Shown: positions 1 through 9,800 of the stretch, piece by piece | How positions within the stretch are numbered: position 1 is the first letter of the stretch | Layout: each line of letters begins with the position of its first letter | Source of the DNA: Cyanoderma ruficeps | Taxonomy: Eukaryota > Chordata > Aves > Passeriformes > Timaliidae | Assembly (NCBI GenBank): GCA_008694505.1 | Contig: VZDJ01007747.1 | Coordinates: 2,073,390-2,137,389, forward strand | Length of the DNA stretch: 64,000 nt | Reading direction: 5' to 3' | Translations under genes and position numbers: made by a program | Notes under the pieces: generated by a model | The model's database searches: none | Told to the model about the DNA's origin: nothing | Seen by the model: the letters and a program-made list of their open reading frames with translations, nothing else

Positions 1-376
1 TGAATAGAGAATAAAGAAAGTAGGCTTATAAAATTGTACTTTACCTTTTGTTGGCACAAAGTTTCAAGACTTCCTGTTCGCCTCTCCCAGCTGTCTCTCC
101 TTATTTTTGCTTTTATTTAGTCCAAAATTCCTGCTGTTTTTTAAATGTGTGTTTGTACATCAAATATTAATGTCCTTTGAATTGGCTGTTTGCTTTTGTG
201 CGCCATATTAATGATTAATTATTATACTGTGAAACACCATAATTTTAAACCTAAAGGCAAGAAGTCATTCCAGAAACTTGTTAGTGAGCCTGAATTTTTT
301 TATTTATTATTTTAGTGTTTTCCTATCTTGCTTTTTCTCTTTCTCCTTTTTATATTTTTTTTCTTTTAAATTACAG
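1..376. other. AT-rich flank ending in a splice-acceptor tract
   Basis: Unique AT-rich sequence with no usable reading frame. Its last ~75 bases (about 300-376) are a long pyrimidine-rich tract that ends in TTACAG, which is what a vertebrate 3' splice site looks like. This block is therefore read as the 3' part of an intron upstream of the exon-like segment at 377. No repeat family was recognised here. Confidence 0.4.
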
Positions 377-529
377 ATAAGATTCTAAATAACTCAAGTG
401 AGGAACAAATTGTCCAGGCTTCAAAATACATGCATGCAGATATGAGTACAAATTCCACAAGACTTGGTCATGAAAAATCTCTTATCATCTGCTCTGATGG
501 ACAGATGCAAGGGAAAAAAAAGCTGCAAG
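377..529 (+). CDS. Putative internal coding exon, protein not recognised
   Basis: Seen in the sequence: a very strong pyrimidine tract and TTACAG acceptor directly before 377, a GTAAGC donor directly after 529, and one uninterrupted frame between them. The other two frames hit stops within the first few codons. The segment is 153 bp. Two bases complete the upstream codon (phase 1), 50 codons follow, and a single G is left over (phase 1 out), so it is symmetric and could be skipped without a frameshift. The encoded peptide begins KILNNSSEEQIVQASKYM and ends with a basic stretch, GQMQGKKKLQ. It is hydrophilic, has no membrane segment, and carries two N-x-S/T sites (NSS, NST). I do not recognise the protein. 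A frame this long arises by chance in roughly a quarter of random 153-bp segments, so the case rests on frame and splice sites together. Alternatives are a non-coding RNA exon or a pseudo-exon. Confidence 0.35.
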
Positions 530-3266
530 GTAAGCACCAGGGATCAAGGTGCCAGCAAAAGCCAAAAGAGTTAATACAAGTTAAGCATTCAAAGCCAGGT
601 TCTCATCGGTCTCTGTCCCTCTTGTGTGGGCACAGAGAAGAGGCACAGAGAGATGTCTGCATCACCAACTTCCTTGCTTCAGGGGATGTTGCTTAGGAGT
701 GTAATATTATTTTCTGGGACAGATTTTTTTCTCACAGATGTATTTGGTAGTTACAGAGATGGTTATTTCCCATTGATGTCAGAGATGAGGAGATGAAAGG
801 CAATAAAAGTGAGCTACTTCATCGCTGAGCAGCATCCACCTCAAAGAAGCAATTGCGGAAAAATATGTTTTCCTAAAGCTCTGCAAGTAGAAATCATATA
901 AAAATGAAGGAATATAAATATAAAAAGTAACACCGTAGCATGCATCACAGCTAACTATCCAAACAATATTGGAAGATAGGGTAAGCATGACTGTGGGCCA
1001 AAGTCATCACTAGAGGACAACAATTTCCTGACTTTGTGTTATTGTTCTGTCTGACATGCTGTGTGTCATCTGCATTTCTCCCTCTCATTTCCTATGACTG
1101 TTTCTTTTGCTCCCTGCTTTTAGTTCTTGCTTGTTTGTTTGGACTGGGGAGCAGAGGGAGTGTGGGGGGTATTTGAGGCTTTTTTTATTTTTGTGACCAG
1201 AATTATTCTAAAAAGAAGGTATTAAACATCATCATGATTTTTTATTTCATTTGGCATTTTTTCCACCACACACACACACACACACCCCACTTTCTAGGCA
1301 TTGCTAGTGATTTTTTATATCGTATCCCAGAAAATTGCAATGAAGTGTGCTTAGCATTAAATACCTAAAGCCTTCTTAGGTTCTTCTATTATTGTTGTTC
1401 CTGTTATTATTACTGCTTCTTGTTGTTACTTTTCACTACCATCATGAATCGGGGGGAGATATGGGTCAGGAACTTGTCTGACTAATTGCTGTACCAACAG
1501 AGAACAAAAGACGAGTTCTTTCAGTCAAGTGTTACAACACCCAAGTAAAGGTGTAAAACAGAGGAAATTCGAGGATTGCCTTACCTAGGCTCTCCAAAGA
1601 AAGCTGAAAAAAGGGATGAGAAGGCTCCTGCCAGAGAAGACAACCAAAAGAAAAAATTAAGTGATAAAAAAAGAACCAGGTGCAGAAGAGCCAGAGAAGC
1701 TAGAAGGTCAGAATTGCTCAGGATCAACTGAATCAAAAGCTGCACAACTGGTGACATCTTGCTCAGTCCAAGGTTGGTCTGAGCAACATTGACAGCTGCA
1801 ATACATAAGTTTTACAACATGTGTGGAAAATCACTTACCTGACCTTGTTCATGACTGCAGTATTCATCCATTGCCAAGCAGGCAAGTTGTGTGAACAACT
1901 TGATATTGAACTCCTAGCTCTTATGGCTCTCATGGGTGGCTGAGGTACGTAGTGCAGGGTCCATGCTAAGTGGTTCAAATCAAACTTAGTAATTTCTGTG
2001 ATGCTCTCAGCTTGCTTCTGTAATTGTAATATTCTACAGCTTCTGATTGAGATACTTGAAGAGGCCAAATAGATGTAGCTGGTTGTGGTCTACCGTAGCC
2101 ACAAGAACTGACCCTAAGAAGGGTAGATAGAGTATTGTCTCCTCTATTTTATCTCAGTGATGAAATAGAAAATAATAGTAACAAAACTAATTAAATGCCA
2201 CAAAAAGTTATTTTATCAATATTTGGTTTTGTCCCCACATTTCTATCTTTTCATTTCTATCTGTACAACCTCTATCCCTTTCCTCCTGAATCCCTCTTCT
2301 CCATAACTGACTCATCAACTTATTTCATCAACCTGTTTTCACCCTATCTTTACACATGCTGGTCTTGAACTCAGATTAGAAATTTCAAATGAGGTAAGAA
2401 TGAAAATTAAATGTTCAGAATGTACTTTTGAAGTTTGTTTAGGCTCTTCACTATCATTTGGCAATCAGATTGGTATTTGGGAATTTGAATTAGAGCTGTA
2501 TAGTGAAGTAGAACATAAAAATTGATGGCAGAATGACAGAGACAAACTTTGTTCTCCATCTCTCTGCAGTGCCATGTAGCTGTTTCCACTGGCTGCTGCT
2601 GGAAATAAAGCAAGGAGGTCATGGTGTAGGAGTCATGTGTTTAAACAGGTATTCCCCCCTTTTTGCAGAGATTTGAGTTCAATTGTAATGGGTGCAGTAT
2701 AGTAAGTCAGATGGGATCCATCACACCAGGTCAAATAAATCATTTTTTTATTCCCAAATCAAACATGTTACTGTGTGAGAACAAAAAAAAAAAAAAATAA
2801 ATTCCCTTGTGAAACTTGTTCCTTAAAATAATTAGGTTTCTTTTGGAAGAAAAGTAAAGTGCACATGAGCAATAATGTAAATCTGGTAGATTCTTTTACT
2901 TTTAAAACTGCATTCAGTGGCACAGTAACTTTCCATTGACAGATTTTCCCACTAATTACTTAGAAAATACTTCAGTGTGGATTTCTTTAAACATTTTGTG
3001 GGTTCTTGTTTTTACTGTAATAATAAAAATACATCTATATTAATAATGAAAAACAAAGACAAAAATCTCCTGTCTTTACAGCTACATGCCTAAGGTACAA
3101 GACTCCCACACAAATTCATGGTAATTACAGACTCAGCTTATGGGAAAAGGAAATGATTACACTGTGATTAAAACCTCTGTTAATGGTCTGTTAATTTTTT
3201 TTTTTTTTTTTACTGTGACTGTGGTGTACATGATCTGCACGATTTCTACTTCTCTTATACTCTCAG
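530..3266. other. Intron-like or intergenic DNA with simple repeats
   Basis: No gene is supported. The block holds a (CA)9 microsatellite, a 15-base A run at 2783-2797 and a 17-base T run at 3195-3211. The A run is not preceded by any recognisable retroelement body. The short open frames here (around 779-988 and 1835-2068 on the minus strand, for example) have no splice or promoter context that sets them apart from chance. Confidence 0.5.
1267..1285. repeat. (CA)9 microsatellite
   Basis: Nine perfect CA dinucleotides followed by a C-rich end. A typical vertebrate dinucleotide microsatellite, probably length-polymorphic. Confidence 0.9.
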
Positions 3267-3388
3267 AAAACCTGAAATGTCCTTTGAGTCTCAGCTGGAA
3301 TGCAGATTAAGCAACACTGAAGCCTTAAGAGAAGTGGTATTTAATACAGATATAGGAAAAGGGCGACTTTGGAACCTACATAGTTGAG
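3267..3388 (+). other. Exon-like segment with a stop codon just before the donor
   Basis: A pyrimidine-rich tract ending TCTCAG precedes 3267 and a consensus GTGAGT donor follows 3388. One frame stays open for 39 codons (starting KPEMSFESQLECRLSNTEAL) and then meets TGA two bases before the donor. The other frames stop early. If real it would enter in phase 2, so it does not join in this frame to the phase-1 end of the segment at 377-529. Read in the frame that segment would impose, it stops after about 15 codons. It could be a non-coding RNA exon, an alternative terminal exon or a chance pseudo-exon. Confidence 0.15.
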
Positions 3389-5305
3389 GTGAGTACATAC
3401 AAAGTTGGGCTGAGCTTACTGGACCAAGTACTTTTCACGACTCAGTTTCACACTTTCAGTGTATTAGATTATTCTATTTCAACTGCTGACCTGAGATAGG
3501 GTAAATTATACTCCAGCAATGTAAAATTCCTTGACTATTTAAAATTTGGAAATGTGAATCTGGTATAATATAAACAAAGAATAATTGTCACAAGTGGTGT
3601 AGAGTTGCAGTACTGGGTGAACTGGTCACTTACCTGTTCAGTTTTGTTAATATTTAAAAATGTGTGTGGTTGTCACCCCTGAAGAGATGAAAAAGTAGAA
3701 TATAATAGTCATCTGGCTATAGATCATGAGGGTTTTCCATTAAGTCTCCTTCACTGCACTGGAAAGTATAATTCAGAACATGTAAGTCCATGGTAGCATT
3801 TGCCAGCTCTTGAAATCTGCACCTAAATGACTCTGTAGAAACAAAACTCTGCTTGCTGAACAGCATGGATCTAAGAAAGAAACAGTCAAAAACTCCCTCC
3901 ACGAAATTATAGGCAAGAAAGGGGGATTGTCTATTATCCTGCACACTTTCAAGTCCTACACTAAAACCACGTAGTTGCTCCTTTGCTGTTTCTAAAGAGG
4001 TACTGCTTATTGCTTCTAGTGTCTGACTACAAAGAGGGAGTCAGAGCCTCCATTCACATGCTCTGCCTGCTCCTCCATTGTCAAGTCCATTTGCTGTCCT
4101 GATTCATATGTCTCATTCTCATGGCATAGATCTCTGTTCTCCTAATTTACATTCTAGTGTGGATTTTTGCTAGCTTGTTTGGCTTGTTTATATGACAGCT
4201 TATTCCTTTTTTTGATATTTTGCTGTGTGCTTTATTCATGCAGTTGCCTGTTGGGGTCTGGAAAGGATTTCCCATAATGGTAGATTGGCTGGTCAGACTG
4301 GATTTTTCAGATTCCTCATAGCAGTGGTACTAAATGTTCATGATTAAGTATAACCTTATGTCAGATATCAATAACAGTAACCAAGGCTGGTTCAATAATA
4401 TGTCTAGGGGAACCTTCCTAAAATAAATAAAACATGGCTCAAGCCCATGCCTAAAGCTCCCAGGCTTTAGGGACTTAAAAATTAAGCCCTGTAGTCACCT
4501 TTACAGGTATTTCTTCCCCAGTCTCACTCTTGGGAATATGAAACCACAGGCACACAGCGTAACACAGATATTTATATTAAAAATGAATTGAAGCATACCT
4601 TGAATATTGCCATGGAGGCAATACCAACCTCTGAATCACAATTATTATTTGCCCCACTGACTGAGACCTAGTCAGCATTTTTCATATCCGCAGGACATTT
4701 TGCACTCTTTTATTTTATCCACCTCTCTCTTCACTGTGCATTTTAACAGGCTCTGGAAGGTCTGACCATGCTCTAAGGACTCTCCTCTGGTCCATGGCGT
4801 CTGTGGACACTTGGGGAGTCACCCCCATTGCAGTGCCCTCAGTTTGACTCTACAGCCTGCCTGCTGTGTCAGCTGGCCCCACACCATTTCTTGCTGGGGC
4901 TGCTGCCCCACCACCACCTGGCTGGTAGCATGGGGACAGAGTTGGTCCCATCAGGAACAGCCCCATATTGTCCACATCACTTGCACAGGATAGGAGCCTT
5001 ACCCAGAGTAAAAGATGGGCTCAGTCGACTCAAGTAATTTTTTGACTTGTCTAAGTGGGCAGCTTTGTACAGGTTAGCTTATCTGTATTTTAAATTACTG
5101 TCTCTTTCCTGCAGCTTCCCTACTGTACAGTGTTTCCTCAGTGGTTTGAAACCACAGAAACATGTAAAGGCATATAAGATCTGTTTTGTTTGCAAAGGAA
5201 GGTGCTCAATATGTAACAAATGGCAGAATTAAGTTTTACTGTTATGCTACCACAAATGTTATATCTTTAAATATATGACAATGCACTATTTTTTTTTCCC
5301 TACAG
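3389..5305. other. Unique AT-rich DNA with a GC-rich patch at about 4740-5030
   Basis: Mostly unique AT-rich sequence. Around 4740-5030 base composition shifts to GC-rich, and two short overlapping plus-strand frames appear there only because stop codons become rarer. They show no recognisable domain. No repeat family was recognised. Confidence 0.4.
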
Positions 5306-5385
5306 ATTCCCATTTAATTCACAGGTTCCAGTACTGGAAAGATGAATTGTGTGAACGATTTTTACAGGGAATCAGCTATGTTTGA
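5306..5385 (+). other. Possible terminal coding segment (exon-like)
   Basis: A strong acceptor (T-rich tract ending CCCTACAG) precedes 5306. One frame entering in phase 1 stays open for 25 codons to a TGA ending at 5385. The peptide starts SHLIHRFQYWKDELCERF and has no membrane segment. The entry phase matches the exit phase of 377-529, so the two could be spliced in frame, but one in three random acceptors would also match. Downstream AATAAA-like hexamers near 5608 could serve as poly(A) signals, though such hexamers are common in AT-rich DNA. The protein is not recognised. Confidence 0.15.
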
Positions 5386-5506
5386 ATGTATCTGGTGAAC
5401 TTGAAAGCATTTAGTGTTTCCCACATTCTGGAATACAACAGACAACTCAATTAAGGTAATTAAAAGGAGTTTAAAATGCTGATTAAGCTTTTGATATGTT
5501 CATATC

Positions 5507-5529
5507 TTCCTTGTACATTGTACAAGGAA
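5507..5529. other. Perfect inverted repeat, 10-bp arms
   Basis: Arms TTCCTTGTAC and GTACAAGGAA are separated by three bases (ATT). It may form a hairpin or act as a dimeric protein site. The stem is too short to suggest a microRNA precursor. Confidence 0.6.
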
Positions 5530-6189
5530 AGACAACTACAACAGCCACTTAAAACATGTTCTGACTAATTAATAGTCTAATAATAAGCAGGATGGTAGTA
5601 AACGGAAAAATAAATGAAATTAATTAGAGCAGTAGAAATATTATTTATTTATATGATAATGAATATGAGCCTTATTCCCTCCTTCGAGTCTTCACAGAAT
5701 AACATGAAGACTGAAAAACATTGCCAACACAACACCCTAAAATGATGATGCTGTTTGTGCAGTTTCTGACAGCAAACCATATAACTAATTCAGTCTTAAT
5801 TGCAGTTAATATCCTATCTGAAAGATTTCCTAAGCCTGTTTATTACTTTCCTGATAAGCAAACATATTGACAGAGGGTATTTTGTGTTGTGTGTACTTAA
5901 CTTACTCGATGACAAACTTATTGTTGTGGTTTGTATAAAGCCTAAATTGTATACATATGCAAACATGCAAACAGCTCTTGAAAAAGTATTAACTGCATTG
6001 GATAGCTAAACAGGTGCTTTTACTGTTGGCATTATTTTGGGTACAGTGTATAGTGAACCAAAGGAAAAAAAACCAACAAACTACTTTGAGGTATCTCAAA
6101 GCAACATTTTCCTCTTCTCAAATATAAACCTTGGTATTAAGTATTGAGGAATGGACATTTTTGTAAAACATAGCTGTATTATTCAGCAT

Positions 6190-6880
6190 TCTCAGAAAGA
6201 ACTAAAAGTGTGGTGTAGCAAAGTTGGATGCAGCAAAGTTACAATTATTTTTGAAATAATCATGCTTAAAATTTATTAATAAGCCATTGCTATGGTAAGT
6301 CAGCCAGTAGCTTTTAAAGCAGAAAAATAAAAGAAGAAGGTTTTGTGTTCTGTGGTAAAATCTGGTGATTTTAAATGTTTCTGCCCACTTATTGTTTTGA
6401 TTCTCTGAGTTTAATAATCTGCAGCGAGCCTCCAGATCTTTGCTAAAGGGTGGATGTGCAAACTTATTTATACGTCTTGGCAGCATCACCATCATAAATT
6501 GCTTGAGCCACTGAAAAACAATAAACTGAACATGCTTCAAGAGGAACTAGTGCCTCTCATTGGTATTACCTTTTTCAAGATGACAGGAGATCTCAAGAGG
6601 CCTGAGAGTTCTTGGTTGTATGAGTTTGTGACTAATAGGTGGTTTGATAGGACGAGCGCTCACTACCTAGGGAAATTGAAGCATCTTTGAGCTCGATACC
6701 CTTTGTGTCTCATTCTTTTGTAGGTTATCGCTGGGAAGCCTGCAGGGACCTCTTTTACAGTTTGCATCCAAAGACATACGCGATCAGCAAAATCTTTTTA
6801 GTTTTACTGTTCCTATTGATCTGCTGCCATTCTGTGCTGCGGCTAATTTGCTTGTTAGCAGTAATTTTAAAAGGTAATCA
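6190..6880. promoter_or_regulatory. Candidate conserved non-coding element
   Basis: Unique sequence that keeps several CpG dinucleotides (around 6426, 6473, 6653, 6693, 6728, 6779 and 6839) although the surrounding DNA is CpG-poor. It contains TTTATTAATAAG and other TAAT-type homeodomain cores. No repeat was recognised. Unique sequence with retained CpG is typical of conserved vertebrate regulatory DNA, but conservation cannot be measured here. Open frames on both strands overlap in this block, which argues against simple coding. Confidence 0.22.
6724..6873 (+). other. Exon-like segment encoding a hydrophobic stretch
   Basis: Acceptor TCATTCTTTTGTAG ends at 6723 and a GTAATC donor follows 6873. 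The segment is 150 bp, enters in phase 1, leaves in phase 1 and is open throughout. The peptide starts GYRWEACRDLFYSLHPKTYA and then runs into a strongly hydrophobic segment (IFLVLLFLLICC, then LRLICLLAVIL) that would pass as one or two membrane helices. Its phase matches 377-529. T-rich DNA tends to encode Leu, Phe and Ile, so hydrophobicity alone is weak evidence. The protein is not recognised. Confidence 0.17.
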
Positions 6881-9800
6881 CAGTTTTATAGTCTTTCCAA
6901 CTCTCATATATTTATTTCTTGCCTAATTAAAAGTTACAATTTTAGCAGTGAAAGGGCTACTTTTAGCAAATAAGGAAGAGTTTGCTTCCTGATTTTTCAT
7001 TTCTCTCCTAACCTGAAGATTATGCTGAAGCTATAAGAGACAGCTGCATAGTTTATTAAGGTATTTCCACTTAAGAAACCCAAGTTTTACAGGTTGTAAA
7101 TAACATAATGACTTACCAAGGGTACACAAGAAACTCATGCACATGTTAAATAGAGTAATAGCTTGTGAGAGATTCCATACTAGCAGAGGTTGCGGACAAG
7201 ATGAAGACATCATTACAGTCTGCCTAGATGTCTTGTACATTTTTCTTGACATCATATAAGAATGAGATAAAAAGAGGAAGAAATATGATAGCTAAATTAC
7301 ATGCACTATAAATTGAATTAAGCTCATCTGAATGTCTGACTAAATCCCCAGCCTTAAAACTGAGCTGGGTTTCTCACTGAATTTGCCTTTCTAATGCAGC
7401 TAAAGAGTTGTTTGATTTCAGTATGACTGGAAACATACAGAAGTGAAACACATTCTGGAAAGGATACAAGGGGTATGCTGAGGGGTTTCACACAGTTTTA
7501 ACCCTTCTGTGACTCTCAGAAAACCTCAGTGTATATGGGCAGCTGCAAATTTGGGCTGGATGTGCAAAAGCAGCTTCCACTGTCCACAAGCAAGAGTGGA
7601 AATGCAAGATTAATATTTTCACTTTTCACTGGTCCTATTCAGCTTGGGAGGCAGAGTTTTGTCCTGTAACTTTCCTTAATGAAATTCCAGTGTTTACCTC
7701 CAACAACAGTGATAATCAGAGTCCTCCAATTTAAAAAGTTAATTATGCTTACTATTTAAAATAAAGAAATCAATCTGAATTGCACCTGGGGTTTGCGAGC
7801 ACCTCTATAACACCATGTTTTCACAATCCCTTAGGTAATATCCTGCCCTTGAACAGCTTTACAACCCAAACGTCTGTGCATGAGATTGTCAGCACAGTAC
7901 TTAAAAACAAGTCCTGCGGTGATTGGAAATAACACTCCCATTTTTCTTATTTTGCTGTATTCAATTCAAGACCTAAAAAACTCCCATATTGCTTCTCAGA
8001 ACAGGGAAACTGCTGTGGCCACATGCACAGGGCATGCTGGAAAACTCTGTATTGATCCCTGTCCACAGGTGACACATGTGTTTGACTTAGTCCATCCTGT
8101 TAAAAGGTCACCAAAGCACTGTGTTTATCCTAGGTGTGATTCTCCAAAGATTTACTGTAAACTGGTAAATTTTATTTGCCCAGGGGTCTGTCATAAACAT
8201 TTTGCTCAATAGGGTGGCTAAAGCCCAAAATGGAAGAAAGTGTTGATCCAAGTGACCTGAGCACTGTGTTACATGGCACCTGCATGTAACAAAATCCATT
8301 GTAACAATAGCAAGACTTGAGTTACCCACAGAAATGCCAGATTGTTACATCACGTATTTACAGCTCTCTTGATGTGACTGTAAGATTGAGGATTCTTGTC
8401 AGTGCAGCAAAAAGCTTCCAAAAGTGGAATTTTTGCCCCTTCCAGCGGCAAAGTGTCTTCAAAAAAGTGTCTTTTGTATATCTGTTGGTGGGAAGTTAGC
8501 AACAGGTCTTGGATCCTACTGCTGCATCTTCCCTGGATGCTAGGAGGAGCTGCAAGGTAAATAGATAAATCCTAATTCTTGGCATTAAGTGAGCACATCA
8601 GGAACAGCCACGTGCCCCTCTGAGCACAGCGGAAGCTGTTAGTCTTAATTAATCCTGAAGGGCTAGATGACAGCCTTACAGTATTCTGAGGATAAGGATC
8701 AGGGTGTTATTGCATAGCCCCTAAAACAATGTAGAAACCAGGGGAGGCTGACTCCCCCTCACAGAGGAGGGATGTGGTGCTCAAACACCATGTGGCCATA
8801 TTCCACAAACTGTGGCTGCTCCCAGATCCATGGCTTTGGTATATGTTTCTCTCCTGAGAAATTGCCTTTTATGACAGATTTTCATTAATGTTGAAATCCA
8901 GGTAATACTGCAATAGATATGGGTCAAAATGAGGCTTGAAAATATACAGTCTCATTGACACTTCTGTGACTACTTGGACCCTTTCAGCCCTGGCAGATTT
9001 TCTGGCTCTAGAATATGAGAACATTTACAACTAATGTAGTGAAAAAGTTTTAAAATAGATATCCACCACAGAAAAAAGGGGCCAAACAAGCACGGTTAGT
9101 CATGCTTAACTACTTGCTGTTACTGTGTTGTTTTCAGTCCTAATCAGCCAGCTGGGGTGTGTTAAGCCAATAACCAGATACTACTTGAAGTATCTGGGAG
9201 GCCCAAGAGACTTCTAGGTGTCTTCCCACTATCACATTTTTATAATTACAAAAAAAGGGAACCATAGTGCAGATCCATCTTTTTGATATTATTTTTACCT
9301 TAAATTATAATTTATAGCATTGTGTTTCTTCCACATCCTCTGACAGTATTCCCGGTTCTTGGTACCTGCTTCTTTACTAAGTCTTATATCTGGTGGAGTC
9401 TGAAGTCAGTGGAAACAAACTCTTTCAAATAAATAGTATTCAAGAAGTATAGAATTGTCTTTGAGAAGAATTCAGATACTTTGTTCAAGTGAGATCTTGG
9501 CTATTCTATTAATTGGATCCGCTGAAATTTGTGAAAATTCTGAACTTCATAGATGTTTTATTTCCATATCAGTTTCCATCTTTAAACCATTAGTCAGACG
9601 TGCTGAGAGGTGAACAGCTTTGACTGTTTCTGCTGACTGCTTGTGCTGCACTCATACGAGAAATTGTCCTTCACTCCTCTTAGGGATTTCCTATCTTTTT
9701 CCTGTGTTCTAGCACTGTCTTGATGAAAAAGGGCTAATAGAGATATTAAAAGACATGCAATGCTATGTTTTCATAGAGATATGTGTTTCCTGTTATCCCA

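Noticed and set aside
2783..2797. A run considered as a poly(A) tail of a retrocopy
   Set aside because: No retrocopy body or target duplication is visible beside it.
3061..3118. 39-bp mini-exon between CTTTACAG and GTAATT
   Set aside because: Too short for the open frame to mean anything, and the donor is weak.
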